Source: Nitrospirota bacterium
GTDB taxonomy: Bacteria > Nitrospirota > Thermodesulfovibrionia > Thermodesulfovibrionales > Dissulfurispiraceae
Length of the DNA stretch: 64,000 nucleotides
Assembly: GCA_009773415.1 (NCBI GenBank)
Contig: WSNO01000006.1
Span: 1 to 64,000 of the forward strand
Direction: 5' to 3'
Shown here: one piece after another, positions 9,617 through 19,193 of the stretch
How positions within the stretch are numbered: position 1 is the first letter of the stretch
Layout of the letters: each line of letters begins with the position of its first letter
Program-made: the position numbers and the translations under genes
The notes under the pieces: model-generated
The model's input: only the letters and a program-made list of their open reading frames with translations
Database searches by the model: none
Told to the model about the DNA's origin: nothing

Positions 9617-11803
9617 TTACAGCAGCGGCTCCATCTCCAGCGCCGGATGGTTCACTGAAGTCAGAAACTCAACGAGTTGATCCGGTTCCTCACAGATGGT
9701 TTCATCGGCAATCCGGTCGAGCAGATCCGGCATTCCCTCATCCGCCGCCCGTTTGTTGAATGCGTCGCGAATTCGGGTTTTCAGTTCAGCCGGCATCCAG
9801 ACGACACGCCTGAGACCGCCGTCCCCGGCAATAAATTTTTTGCTTGTTATGAAATTCACGCCCACTCCCATAAAGCCGGGCGTCTGCACTCCGCCTCCGA
9901 CCGACGCTGCAAGCGTCGAAAACTTCATGCCGGCAGGCGTCATGCCCGCATGGCCGCGATGCACGATGAGCACTCCGTTTGCTTCGGGAACAATGCCGAC
10001 GATGCACTCGAAACAGCCGCACGAGGTCATCGGATTTTCCATAAGGGTATACATATTGAGCGTTTCTACAGCGCCGCCGGATGCTTTTTTCAGATAGTCG
10101 TCAACCCCGCTGTATCTGCCGACCCGCTCGTCAAGGAGTTCGCCCTTCTGAATCGGCTGGTTGCCGCCGGTCGGGTCGATTTCAAAAGCAGCCTTGGCAT
10201 CCAGCCAGTTGAAAGCGCCGCACAAACCAAGACGTTCCGGAGAAATTACGCAGACATGGCTTGGCGCAAACGACTGACAGAGCAGGCACGAGTAGAAATC
10301 ATCCACCGACTCATCGGTAAGGCTGCCGAGGCGGCGATCACGCTCCAGATATGACCGGCGGGCCTCCTCACGAAACCGCAGCACATCAGCATCGTCGACA
10401 TAGAGCGTCACTTGCACCTTGTCGACAATCTGGCCGAATTTATGCAAAATAGCGGCGGTCTGGATCACTCCGATATGTTCCAGCTCAAAACCCGCCTGCT
10501 TCGCTTCGCTGCTGATGCGTATCCAGATAATATCGCGCTGGCCCATATGCCAGATCCCATGCGCTTCATTAATGTTTGTATGGATTTTCCGTTCTATAAC
10601 GCCTTCAAAATCAGGCTGCATCTTCCGGCCTGCAACATCCACGACGATAGCGAGCGGCAGCACCCCGCCTTTTTGATAACGCTGCTGCCAGTCGGTTCCG
10701 ACGACAGTGACACGGTTGTGCTCAATCTCTTCGGCGGGCAGGGTGCGCACCCACTCAAACGCTGCGCTGCGCTGACCGCCGAACTCTGCAAAAGTGTTCT
10801 CCTTGCGAACCCGCTCGCCTTCAAAGGCAGGACCATAGGGAACCGGGATGGGCGGTTTAGAGACGGTAATTTTCAGGCCGCGCACCTCAACGGCGCGCTG
10901 TGCAATTTTGGCGTGGTCCGGCACGCCGACAAGCGCCTCATTCGGGCAAATGCCTTTCGCCTCAAGAGTCGGCACGTTTTGATCTGAAATAACCGGATAG
11001 CCGAGCACGATGGCGCCTGCTCCGACCGCCAGTATCTCGGGAGTCGGAGCACCAAGGGCAATCACAAATGCATTGACACGCTCTCTTTGATACGCAAGGT
11101 GCTCCGGCATGTCACCGGCCTTTTTCCCTCCGAATATCAGCGCAGCGCGTACGGCCCAGTTGACCGCGTAGAGAGCATGAATCGGCTCAGGCCCAAGAGG
11201 AACGATTCTGCTCTCCAGCCCAAAGTCAACTCCGGCGCGCTTCAGTTGTTCACTGATGCCGCTGCCGGCAAGCAGGACAAAAATGCGGTTTTCCTGAAGT
11301 TCGCGCACAATCCGCACAGCAGTTCCATCATCAGGAGCGGCTCCGAGGATAACGGCGACTCCGGGGATCGTCCCGTCCACAAGCTTTACTCCGAGGGTTC
11401 GCTGCATGGTGTCGGAAAGAAAACCGTGATAAGAAATGCCCGATCCCTGATCATGCACCGGCTCCTGGCCGCAAAGGCCGCGCAGGGCAAGAATCAGCTC
11501 AACGCCAAAATGAGCGGCGAGGCCGGCCTCAAGTGCATCACCAAGAGACGGTTCGGCCCCGCGGCGCTCGCGAATGCCGGCAACCAGATCGTTCGCCTTT
11601 CCGAGCGCGACTTCCATATCGCCGACAGTTTGAACGGCCAGTCCGGTCAGCGCATAGATCATGGGCAGATGATAGGCAGTATCCGGAAACTCAAAAACCG
11701 CGTCCTTCCCCTGCGAGATTTTCGCATCCTGAAGGATTCCCTCCGCCATCGAGAGAAGCGATTCTGCCCCCTGAACAATTATTGCAGGCAATGAAAGCGA
11801 CAT
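9617..11803 (-). CDS. acsB: Acetyl-CoA synthase, catalytic (beta) subunit of CODH/ACS
   Basis: Joins CO, a methyl group from the corrinoid protein and CoA to acetyl-CoA at the Ni-Ni-[4Fe4S] A cluster (or the reverse). The 728-residue length is that of the bacterial enzyme with its N-terminal CODH-docking domain. All six A-cluster cysteines are present at Cys506, Cys509, Cys518, Cys528, Cys595 and Cys597 when numbered from the chosen ATG; this is the same numbering as in the Moorella enzyme, which also supports the start. That ATG follows CGGAGG. It is the last of four acs genes in the order acsE-acsD-acsC-acsB. The CODH subunit that makes the CO (AcsA/CooS) is not in the window. Confidence 0.98.
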   Translation of the reverse strand: MSLSLPAIIVQGAESLLSMAEGILQDAKISQGKDAVFEFPDTAYHLPMIYALTGLAVQTVGDMEVALGKANDLVAGIRERRGAEPSLGDALEAGLAAHFGVELILALRGLCGQEPVHDQGSGISYHGFLSDTMQRTLGVKLVDGTIPGVAVILGAAPDDGTAVRIVRELQENRIFVLLAGSGISEQLKRAGVDFGLESRIVPLGPEPIHALYAVNWAVRAALIFGGKKAGDMPEHLAYQRERVNAFVIALGAPTPEILAVGAGAIVLGYPVISDQNVPTLEAKGICPNEALVGVPDHAKIAQRAVEVRGLKITVSKPPIPVPYGPAFEGERVRKENTFAEFGGQRSAAFEWVRTLPAEEIEHNRVTVVGTDWQQRYQKGGVLPLAIVVDVAGRKMQPDFEGVIERKIHTNINEAHGIWHMGQRDIIWIRISSEAKQAGFELEHIGVIQTAAILHKFGQIVDKVQVTLYVDDADVLRFREEARRSYLERDRRLGSLTDESVDDFYSCLLCQSFAPSHVCVISPERLGLCGAFNWLDAKAAFEIDPTGGNQPIQKGELLDERVGRYSGVDDYLKKASGGAVETLNMYTLMENPMTSCGCFECIVGIVPEANGVLIVHRGHAGMTPAGMKFSTLAASVGGGVQTPGFMGVGVNFITSKKFIAGDGGLRRVVWMPAELKTRIRDAFNKRAADEGMPDLLDRIADETICEEPDQLVEFLTSVNHPALEMEPLL

Positions 11804-11856
11804 GGAAAAACCTCCGTTCAATCCGAGACTCCGGTTACGGGCTTGCTGCATATTTC

Positions 11857-13200
11857 TTACTGAGGCCGGTTCTTCAGAAACGCCGGCAATGCATTGGCTT
11901 CGCGAGGGCCCACCGTGACAGTCCAGCCCGGAAGCTTTTCCTCAAGCGCACCGCTCAGAATTGCGAGATAGCCAGGAATAACCAGCTCCTTCTTCGTCAG
12001 CTGCTCGGGCAGCCCGCTCTCCTGAATAAACTGTGCAATCTTCGCCGGAGTGAACTTGCCGGCCGCCCACGCGGTCAGCACGGACATTCCCTCGCAATCC
12101 ATGACAGCAAGCCAGACAGGAACCCGACAGTTCTCGATTTCTCCGGCAACGATGAAATAGGTCAGCGAAAAGTTTGTTGTGATGATAACCGGCGATTCAG
12201 GAGTCGGTTCCCCCACCTTGTATATTTTCTGCTCAACCTGCATCGGCACCTGCGGATCGGTGTAGATATTCTGGCGATATGTAAAAAGCGCCAGGTTACG
12301 CCACTGCTCCGAACGGTTGAGCACAACAATCGATGAATACTTCGCAATGCCTGTCATCGCAACCAGTGTTTCGAGCATTGCGTCGTCGCGGCCGGCAAAC
12401 GTGATCACCGGGTACCCCAGCGCTTTAAAATTCTTTTTGATCGCCGCGCGGCGGGCAAGTGTATTGTCGCGCAGCACGACTCCTGCAGTCCGCGCGCCGG
12501 AATCTATGACGAGTTCAGACACTCCAATCCCCTTCACTTTCTCGGCAAGCTGCGCGACAGCATCAAGACCCTGCGCGATAATGCCGGCAGGAACTTTATG
12601 CTTCAGAGCTACCTGCGACATCGCTTCGAAATTGTCGGCAATTACTCCATGGAGAAGCGGTTTTTTTGTGCCGGCCGATCTCAGAGCAGTCTCAGCAACG
12701 TCAGCGTCCTGCACCGAAAGGATCATGGGGACATCAGGAGCTTGCGCCATGACCATTTCAAGCAGCTGCTGATAGCGGGCCGAATTCCCGGATACATAGT
12801 CGAGCAGAATTGCGTCTATTCGCAGTTTCTGTCCTATGCGGTCGATCTCCGAGTTCAACACATCGGCAAGCGCCGCATGAATGCCGGCATCCGGCTGATT
12901 GTCCGCAATGCGGACGGCTATCACGGTCGGCCGCACGAACTTCTTTTCATGACGGTAAAGAACCGTTTCCTCTCCCATCGTGCAGACATGAGGTCCGGCG
13001 CCGAAAGTCACCGTTTTAATGGGAGGCTCCGCAGCCGCGCCGAGCAGCCCGCGCGATTCGTCACTCATATCCGGACACGCATCGACCGACGCCTGGCGCT
13101 GGGCAAGCTTCATGGCAAACGCAAGACAGGTCGGGTGCCCGCACTTTTTGCAGTTCGTCTTCGGCAGGAGTTTGAATATCTGAACGCCGGACAGTGCCAT
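11857..13200 (-). CDS. acsC: Corrinoid iron-sulfur protein, large (gamma) subunit
   Basis: Carries the cobamide and a [4Fe4S] cluster and shuttles the methyl group from AcsE to AcsB. The N-terminal cluster ligands are Cys17, Cys20, Cys25 and Cys42 in TNCKKCGHPTCLAFAM...DACPD, again at the spacing of characterised enzymes. A TIM-barrel middle and a C-terminal cobamide-binding part (ITTNFSLTYFIVAGEIE) follow; total 447 residues. The start at the ATG of MALSGVQIFKLLPKTNC is set by this conserved N terminus and an upstream AGGAGG. It sits eight bases behind acsD. Confidence 0.97.
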   Translation of the reverse strand: MALSGVQIFKLLPKTNCKKCGHPTCLAFAMKLAQRQASVDACPDMSDESRGLLGAAAEPPIKTVTFGAGPHVCTMGEETVLYRHEKKFVRPTVIAVRIADNQPDAGIHAALADVLNSEIDRIGQKLRIDAILLDYVSGNSARYQQLLEMVMAQAPDVPMILSVQDADVAETALRSAGTKKPLLHGVIADNFEAMSQVALKHKVPAGIIAQGLDAVAQLAEKVKGIGVSELVIDSGARTAGVVLRDNTLARRAAIKKNFKALGYPVITFAGRDDAMLETLVAMTGIAKYSSIVVLNRSEQWRNLALFTYRQNIYTDPQVPMQVEQKIYKVGEPTPESPVIITTNFSLTYFIVAGEIENCRVPVWLAVMDCEGMSVLTAWAAGKFTPAKIAQFIQESGLPEQLTKKELVIPGYLAILSGALEEKLPGWTVTVGPREANALPAFLKNRPQ

Positions 13201-13208
13201 ACGTCCTC

Positions 13209-14162
13209 CTATCTCTCGTCCGCCGCAGAAAGCTCGCCGATGAACTGCTGAAGCGAGGCGACCGCTTCTGGATGACGCATAATCAGCAACTCCGCTCCGG
13301 TCAAGAGCATGGAACCGGCGGTGATAGCCTCCCACGCAATCCCGCGCTGCTTCAGCGAACCCCACCGGGGCAGTTCGGCCTCCGGGGCCTGGGCTTCCTT
13401 GGTCTTCCAAGCATACATTCCGACATCCGCAAGCATCGGCTGCTGCATTACCGCGTCATTCTGCGCGAGAGCCGCAAGCCTGATGCGCTCCATAACCGAC
13501 CATGTGTAATCAAGACCATAGCCAAGGGCCGAACACATCGGGTCAATGATAATACGTTCGCGGGCGTAGCCCATCTGTGTGATCAGAATATTCAGTTGTT
13601 TGCAAAGATTGATATCAAGCTCAGATAAGGCAATGAGCAGGTGGTCGTTCGCCATCGCGGCAGCGGTAATTGTCCGGTAATTTTTTTCCTGCGCCTTGCC
13701 GATGATGCACTTCCGTCCCTTGGCCGCTTCTGCGGCAGCGACAAGCACTTCGGCATCTTTTTCAACATGGTTGCTGCCGAGGATGATAATAGGCACGGAC
13801 ACTGCATCAAGAACATCCGCAACCGTTTTTGCCGCATCAGCTGCCGGGCGGTCTTCGCGATCAGGATGAGTGCTGAGAAGGCGGAGTGCAATCGCCTGCG
13901 CCTTCAGTTCATCCTGGCAGAATCGTGCCCATACCGCAGGATCCCCTGATACTCCTGCATAGACGTCGTGAACTGCCTCAGGCCAGTCGTCCGGCAGCGA
14001 GTCCTGCACTTCAAAAGCTATCACCGGCAGATGCGGGGCTGCCCCCTCGAATCCGTGAAATGCCAGACCATGCTCACCACCAAAAGTGACCGTTCTCTCG
14101 GTCCCAAAAGTCACATCGTATATGCTGCCGGGGAATGCCTCTTTCGGCTCCGTAAATGCCAT
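13209..14162 (-). CDS. acsD: Corrinoid iron-sulfur protein, small (delta) subunit
   Basis: 317-residue TIM-barrel partner of AcsC; together they form the methyl-carrying heterodimer. Recognisable stretches are GGEHGLAFHGFEG near the N terminus, DVYAGVSGDPAVWARFC, and IIIDPMCSALGYGLDYTWSVMER in the C-terminal half. A TGGAGG site precedes the chosen ATG; a slightly longer reading exists but lacks one. Co-transcribed with acsC (8-base gap). Confidence 0.96.
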   Translation of the reverse strand: MAFTEPKEAFPGSIYDVTFGTERTVTFGGEHGLAFHGFEGAAPHLPVIAFEVQDSLPDDWPEAVHDVYAGVSGDPAVWARFCQDELKAQAIALRLLSTHPDREDRPAADAAKTVADVLDAVSVPIIILGSNHVEKDAEVLVAAAEAAKGRKCIIGKAQEKNYRTITAAAMANDHLLIALSELDINLCKQLNILITQMGYARERIIIDPMCSALGYGLDYTWSVMERIRLAALAQNDAVMQQPMLADVGMYAWKTKEAQAPEAELPRWGSLKQRGIAWEAITAGSMLLTGAELLIMRHPEAVASLQQFIGELSAADER

Positions 14163-14240
14163 GGTTCCTCCAGAAAAAATATCTCGCACGCCGCATCTTA
14201 TGCTTTCTGAATCAGAGATTGTTACCGGCGATTGCTGTTG

Positions 14241-15023
14241 TCACATTTCAAGGTAGGAATGCGCATACACTATCCTGCCCTGAAGAACATCCAGTGTCTT
14301 CACCGTTTCGGCGACCTCATGCGGGTCGGCAATTGCGGCGGCAAGTCCCTCGTGCATCAGTAGCGTGAAATAATGCCTGTTCAGTACCGGCCTGATCTGT
14401 TTCGGGCAGCCGTTTGAGATGTTGCTCAGCCCGACAACCGTCTTCATCGCCGGTTCATTCAGTTCCTGAAACATCTTCACTGCATTAAGAACGTGGCGCG
14501 CGTGATCCTGCGACGTGGCAATCTGGAGGACGAGCGGGTCAAGATAGAGGTCTTCAAGCGGTACGCCGCATTCCATCGCCCGCCCCATTATCTCGGCGGC
14601 CAGTGCGCAACGCTCCTCGGCATCTGCCGGAAGACCGCCTCTGCCGACCGTAAGCCCGATAATAAGCGCATTATACCGTGCAGCGAGTTCGAGCATCGGA
14701 AACCGTTCCGGATCGTTTGACGTCGAGTTGATCATCGGTCGGCCCCACGTATTGTCATGAACCTTCAGCCCCGCCTCAACAGCACCGGCATTGGTCGTGT
14801 CAAGACAGACCGGAAGAGGCACAGCTTCCTGAATCGTAGTAACCATCCATTCCATCAGAGCTTCCCCACCCTCGTCGGCAGGTCCGATATTTGCATCTAT
14901 CATGCCCGCGCCCGCCCTCCACTGACTCACGGCAATCTCCTGAATGGGCGACCGGTCACGATGAAGAATAGCCTCGCGAACGCGCTTTGCAATAATACTG
15001 AGCTTCTCTCCGATAATCAGCAC
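14241..15023 (-). CDS. acsE: Methyltetrahydrofolate:corrinoid protein methyltransferase
   Basis: Moves the methyl group of methyl-tetrahydrofolate to the cobalt of AcsCD. 260 residues, a pterin-binding TIM barrel: LIIGEKLSI at the start, GAGMIDANIGP, PVCLDTTNAGAVEAGL, and RPMINSTSNDPERF, which hold the Asp/Asn residues that contact the pterin. The start is a GTG, decided by AAGGAG six bases upstream and by the conserved beginning of the domain. It is the first acs gene on this strand; acsD follows after 78 bases. Confidence 0.95.
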   Translation of the reverse strand: MLIIGEKLSIIAKRVREAILHRDRSPIQEIAVSQWRAGAGMIDANIGPADEGGEALMEWMVTTIQEAVPLPVCLDTTNAGAVEAGLKVHDNTWGRPMINSTSNDPERFPMLELAARYNALIIGLTVGRGGLPADAEERCALAAEIMGRAMECGVPLEDLYLDPLVLQIATSQDHARHVLNAVKMFQELNEPAMKTVVGLSNISNGCPKQIRPVLNRHYFTLLMHEGLAAAIADPHEVAETVKTLDVLQGRIVYAHSYLEM

Positions 15024-15159
15024 TGCTTTCTCCTTACAGCATGATAAAAGCTTGAAAATACAACAAAAAATATCGTGATAGTTTATCAGAAACAGGCAGA
15101 GTGCGTAAAGAAACTCAAGCTGCTCCTGCGGCTGCAATAACCCTGAGAAGCCAGGCTGT

Positions 15160-15188
15160 TTGTCTTTTCCCGGCTCCGCGGGTAAAAT
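15160..15188 (+). promoter_or_regulatory. Promoter of the DUF1189 gene
   Basis: -35 TTGTCT (15160-15165) and -10 TAAAAT (15183-15188) with a 17-base spacer, 36 bases ahead of the plus-strand ATG. The divergent acs operon starts 137 bases to the left. Confidence 0.55.
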
Positions 15189-15224
15189 ATTCACCAAAGC
15201 CGTTTTCCAGGAGCACGCCGAATC

Positions 15225-16016
15225 ATGAAAAAGTTCTCATTTACCGATCCGTTGTATATGGCATTTTATGCCAGGGAGATTTACCGCGATGTCGCGCTCT
15301 ACTGGCGCGGCGCGGGATTGCTCTATCTGCTTTCGCTGGTCGCACTCTGCACGATTCCGGGCATGGTGAAGCTTCACTCCCAGATAAACGCGTTCGTCGT
15401 CGATGAAGCCCCTGCATATGTCAAGCAGCTTCCGACACTGACGATAACTCAGGGAATCCTGTCCGCTCCTGAAAACAGGCCGTACGTCATTCAGGACCCG
15501 GTGACCAGTGAACGGGTGCTCATTGTCGACACATCCGGTCAGTTCCAGACTCTGGAGCAGGCAAAGACGAAAGTGCTGATCACGAAAAGCCAGATAATCG
15601 TCCAGACCGGCGCAGACCCTGTTGCGGTGCAGCTATCGCAATTTGACGACATCACGCTGGACAATCGCCGGATGTTTGAAATGCTGGAGTTTGCAGGTGA
15701 ATGGTTCGGGTTTATTTTTTATCCGGCTGCTTTGGCCATGGACTATACTTTTCGGATCGCCCAGGTGCTGATTTATGCATTCGTGGCGATGGCATACGGA
15801 AGAATGCTCAAAATAGCTCTGGGGTTCGGTGCCGCCATGAGACTGACAGCTGTCGCCCTGACCCCGATGATAATTGCACACACCTTGCTCACCTTTTTTG
15901 ATCACCAGATGCCCTTTTCATGGGCGATTACGTTTGGTCTGTCTGTCGGCTATATTTTCTTCGGGGTGCGGGCTCTTGCCGAAGCGCCTCCTCAGACATC
16001 AACCCGGCAGGAATAG
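15225..16016 (+). CDS. DUF1189-family membrane protein
   Basis: 263 residues of unknown function. A membrane span lies near residues 28-48 (GLLYLLSLVALCTIP), a ~100-residue extracytoplasmic domain follows, and four more hydrophobic segments make up the C-terminal half (from FIFYPAALAMDYTF). This topology and the overall sequence match the DUF1189 family. It sits alone on the plus strand between acsE and the CooC-type ATPase, so a role linked to that cluster cannot be argued from operon structure. An AGGAG lies somewhat far (about 12 bases) from the ATG. Confidence 0.75.
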   Translation: MKKFSFTDPLYMAFYAREIYRDVALYWRGAGLLYLLSLVALCTIPGMVKLHSQINAFVVDEAPAYVKQLPTLTITQGILSAPENRPYVIQDPVTSERVLIVDTSGQFQTLEQAKTKVLITKSQIIVQTGADPVAVQLSQFDDITLDNRRMFEMLEFAGEWFGFIFYPAALAMDYTFRIAQVLIYAFVAMAYGRMLKIALGFGAAMRLTAVALTPMIIAHTLLTFFDHQMPFSWAITFGLSVGYIFFGVRALAEAPPQTSTRQE

Positions 16017-16020
16017 TTGC

Positions 16021-16788
16021 TTACGGGATAGCGAGCTTATCGAGAACTGCCTCAAACGCTGCACGAGCCGGACTGTCTGCCGCGATTTCCACAACCGGCT
16101 TGCCCTGCAGGTCGGCAGCCGCAATCGCGCGGTCTTCGGGAATCGATCCGGCTACATGCAGCCCGAGCGTTTCGGCAAACGGTGACAGCGCTTTCTCGTC
16201 GCCGGACCCCGCCCTGTTCATAATCAGTTCGGCACGCTGCACATGAATCTTGAGTTCGTCGATCATGTCAAATACCCGCCGCGCTGTGCGGATGCCTTTG
16301 GTCGTGGGATCACTCACAATAATCAGCAAATCCACCTTCCGTGATGTATGGCGGCTCAGGTGTTCCAGTCCTGCCTCATTATCCAGAACAAGATACCGAT
16401 ACTGATCTGCGAGCCTGTCGGTATATTTACGGATAATATTGTTTGCTGCGCAGTAGCAACCCGGGCCTTCAGGACGCCCCATCACGAGCAGATCAAATCC
16501 CGGCGCCTCGGTAAGCGACTGCTGTATCTGGTAGTGAATCAGCTCTTCCGTCGACATGCCGCCCGGACGTGCTGCTCCGCTGCGCACCGCGTCAAGAGAC
16601 GCTTCCCGCATACTGCCGACCGTTGCCTGAACGGACACGCCGAGCGCCTCGTTGAGACACGCATTGGGGTCGGCATCGACAGCAAGAACAGGTCCTTTAC
16701 CGCTGGCCGCAAGGTGATGCACCGTCAGGGACGCAAGACTCGTCTTGCCGACGCCGCCCTTGCCTGCAAAGGCAATCACAAACGCCAT
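16021..16788 (-). CDS. cooC: CooC/AcsF-type nickel-insertion ATPase for CODH/ACS
   Basis: MinD/SIMIBI-class ATPase of 255 residues. The deviant Walker A motif GKGGVGKT is at the N terminus, and the CXC motif that binds the metal between subunits is in PEGPGCYCAANN (about residue 110). CooC matures the Ni-Fe-S cluster of CO dehydrogenase, and its paralogue AcsF does so for acetyl-CoA synthase; which one this is cannot be decided from sequence alone, so the symbol is tentative. The start overlaps the end of the preceding gph by 13 bases, which implies translational coupling. It lies 1 kb from the acs genes. Confidence 0.9.
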   Translation of the reverse strand: MAFVIAFAGKGGVGKTSLASLTVHHLAASGKGPVLAVDADPNACLNEALGVSVQATVGSMREASLDAVRSGAARPGGMSTEELIHYQIQQSLTEAPGFDLLVMGRPEGPGCYCAANNIIRKYTDRLADQYRYLVLDNEAGLEHLSRHTSRKVDLLIIVSDPTTKGIRTARRVFDMIDELKIHVQRAELIMNRAGSGDEKALSPFAETLGLHVAGSIPEDRAIAAADLQGKPVVEIAADSPARAAFEAVLDKLAIP

Positions 16789-17459
16789 GAAGAACTCCTA
16801 TCTTCCACACGCGCTCCCCACCTGTTTAATAATTCCGGCAGCTCCGACATCGAATCAATAAGGGCGTCAGCATCCTGCAACATCTCAGCCGGCCGATACC
16901 CGTACGTTACCGCAACGGTTCTGATCCCGGCACTCCTGCCTGCCTCCACATCATAGGTGCTGTCCCCGACAATGACCGCATTTTCAGGATGGATGTCCAT
17001 CTTTTCAAGCACATAATAAATCGGCACCGGCGAAGGTTTTTTCGCCGCAGCGGTTTCACTGCCGACAACGATATCAAAGTAAGCTGAAAGTCCAAGCTCC
17101 CTGAGAGTGCGCAGACAAAGATCCTCTCGTTTATTCGACACAACCGCTTTGCGATACGAAGAAAGGCTGGCCAACGCTTCTTCCACGCCCGCATAGACCG
17201 ATGTAAGCTCTATCAGATGCTCGGAATAGTAGGAGAGAAAGCGGCTGACCAGTGTTTCCCTGTCCGCATCAAGAGACTCCAGCGCCATAACCTTCTCGAT
17301 GAGCACGGTAACGCCCTCCCCGACAAGTTCGCGCGTTTCTTCAACCGTAATCGGCCTGCATCCGTACGGCTCAACGGCAACGTTGACTGCGGTTCTGATA
17401 TCGTGGCTTGAATCGACAAGTGTTCCGTCGAGATCAAAAATGATGAGTTGTATCGACAC
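16776..17459 (-). CDS. gph: HAD-family phosphoglycolate phosphatase
   Basis: 227 residues. All HAD motifs are present: motif I DLDGTLVD, motif II VVSNK, and motif III/IV KPSPVPIY...IVGDSTYDVEAG. The closest described role is hydrolysis of 2-phosphoglycolate, though HAD substrates are hard to predict. A GTG at 17459 is chosen because the conserved domain starts right there and an A/G-rich site precedes it; an ATG 30 bases upstream (17489) is an alternative but lies against a terminator T-run. It is followed by the overlapping CooC-type gene. Confidence 0.85.
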   Translation of the reverse strand: MSIQLIIFDLDGTLVDSSHDIRTAVNVAVEPYGCRPITVEETRELVGEGVTVLIEKVMALESLDADRETLVSRFLSYYSEHLIELTSVYAGVEEALASLSSYRKAVVSNKREDLCLRTLRELGLSAYFDIVVGSETAAAKKPSPVPIYYVLEKMDIHPENAVIVGDSTYDVEAGRSAGIRTVAVTYGYRPAEMLQDADALIDSMSELPELLNRWGARVEDRSSSWRL

Positions 17460-17494
17460 GCTTTCTACTCTATCGGAATATTTCGCCATGTGTC

Positions 17495-17522
17495 AAAAAA
17501 AAGCGCGGCATTCCGTCCGCGC
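17495..17522 (-). terminator. Rho-independent terminator after the AsmA-like gene
   Basis: Minus strand: GCGCGG stem (503-508 with 517-522 of this 17,000 block, eight-base loop) followed by eight T. It lies 33 bases past the stop codon of the gene at 17555 and separates it from gph. Confidence 0.8.
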
Positions 17523-17554
17523 CCTCTCCATTGTCCGCTCGGTGTGAGGCAATC

Positions 17555-19156
17555 CTACTTTTTAAACAGCTTCCTGATGCCCTCTCCGATGCCCTGCGCA
17601 CCCTTTCCAACCTGCTCAACGCCCTGTTTGCCGGCACCGACAACAGCGCCGCCGATCTCGGCAACGCCGACCCCCAGCTTGCCGGCCAGGCCGGCAGTCA
17701 GTCGTTTCATCAGCCCTTCCCGGACATTGAACTTCGGGTCATCAAGGTTTCCCTCGAGCCTGATATCAAGAGCGATTTCATTGCTCCCCGTCTTCAATGC
17801 ATTCAGGACGAGGTTTCTCGGAACCCCGACAAACGTTGCCCCAACGCCACCGCCAGCGGCGAAATCAAGGTCTTTCAGCACAACCCTGCCCGGCGCATCA
17901 AGCATGCGCGATTTGATCCTGAGATCCATATCGAGGTTCATCGTGCCTCGCGTAATATCGGCATCTCCTTTTTTCTGGAAGTATGGCTTGAACCGGGTCA
18001 CATCCAGATTCCTGACCGTCACCGTCGCATTCGTATCCTTGCTCCTGAGAGCGGTCACTCCTTTTGATGCAACCGTTCCGCCGCGGATGCGCGATGAAAA
18101 TGTGAAGTTCGAAGAAGCATCGCCCGGCGGGATCGCGACAGTATCCATCTGAAAGGCCACCGCTTCAAGCCGCGTGAGATGGGGAGGCGCAGCAACCATC
18201 CCGTTGTGATAGTCAATGATGCCTTCGTTGATGAGAATGTTTTGAAAAAAGAGCGCGGTATCTGCTGCTTTCTCCTTGGCCTTCACTGCCTTTGCAGTCG
18301 GTGAGGGAGCAACCGCTTCAACAGCGGCAAACGGATTGACATACTCCCCGCTGCGGTCACGCTCAACGCGCAGATAAGGCCGCACGAGAGTGAACTCGGA
18401 GAACGTGTAGAGACCTGGCTTTGCCTTATCGGAAGCTATGCGGATCTGAACGGATTCCGTCTTTGCAGCAACCCCCTTGTCCCCGAAGTCAAGGATGACA
18501 ATCTGTTGTCCGTCGCACTGCAGTTGGAGCGAACCGGTCTTAAGATTCACATCGCCCTTTGCCTTCACGGTGCCGGCAATCAGCCGCCCTTCGAGCACGC
18601 CCGAAACATCAACCCGTGTTGAAGCATCACGCAGCGGGTAGGCAAAGTCATTGATTTCGAGGTTCAGTTTTTTTGCGCTCATCGTATTCATTGCCGGTAT
18701 TTTCCGCTCATCCTGCAACGTGAGTTCCCCGTCCCGGATGCTGATAGATCCGATAGAAAACCCTTTCACATCGGCAGGCTTCTCCTCTTTCTTTTCGCCG
18801 CCTTCCGCTGCGGCAAGAGGATTGACATAATTTCCATTGCGGTCGATCTGCAGCTTGATGAACGGCTTTTCAAGTGTCAGGCTCGACAATGCGTACCCCT
18901 GCTTGAGAATTCCGAGAAAGTCCGCCCTGACGCCGATGCGATCCGCTGAGGCAATCACAGCGCCATCCATCATGACCTTCACCCCGATTACGTCTACGCC
19001 GCCCCAGCTGAGCGACAGCTCCTGCACGCTGACGTTCTTGCCGAGCGCTGCTTCTATCTTTTCTTTAATGAGTCTGTTGGAATGTTTGACAAGAATTGCT
19101 GCTGCAGCGATGACTACGACAACAATAACCAGTCCGGCAATCAGAAACTTTTTCAT
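17555..19156 (-). CDS. AsmA/DUF748-like periplasmic protein anchored in the inner membrane
   Basis: 533 residues. An N-terminal membrane anchor (FLIAGLVIVVVVIAAAAILV) is followed by a long beta-rich region with repeats of the type LTLEKPFIKLQIDRNGNYVNPLAA and LVRPYLRVERDRSGEYVNPFAA, typical of AsmA-like lipid-transfer proteins. The C terminus is glycine-rich and ends in RKLFKK. AsmA-like proteins bridge the periplasm and move phospholipid to the outer membrane; that role is inferred from the family. An AGGAG supports the ATG. A larger relative lies three genes upstream at 20617. Confidence 0.78.
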   Translation of the reverse strand: MKKFLIAGLVIVVVVIAAAAILVKHSNRLIKEKIEAALGKNVSVQELSLSWGGVDVIGVKVMMDGAVIASADRIGVRADFLGILKQGYALSSLTLEKPFIKLQIDRNGNYVNPLAAAEGGEKKEEKPADVKGFSIGSISIRDGELTLQDERKIPAMNTMSAKKLNLEINDFAYPLRDASTRVDVSGVLEGRLIAGTVKAKGDVNLKTGSLQLQCDGQQIVILDFGDKGVAAKTESVQIRIASDKAKPGLYTFSEFTLVRPYLRVERDRSGEYVNPFAAVEAVAPSPTAKAVKAKEKAADTALFFQNILINEGIIDYHNGMVAAPPHLTRLEAVAFQMDTVAIPPGDASSNFTFSSRIRGGTVASKGVTALRSKDTNATVTVRNLDVTRFKPYFQKKGDADITRGTMNLDMDLRIKSRMLDAPGRVVLKDLDFAAGGGVGATFVGVPRNLVLNALKTGSNEIALDIRLEGNLDDPKFNVREGLMKRLTAGLAGKLGVGVAEIGGAVVGAGKQGVEQVGKGAQGIGEGIRKLFKK

Positions 19157-19193
19157 GGCATTCTCCTGATTCCTTGACGAAACCGCTCTCCTG

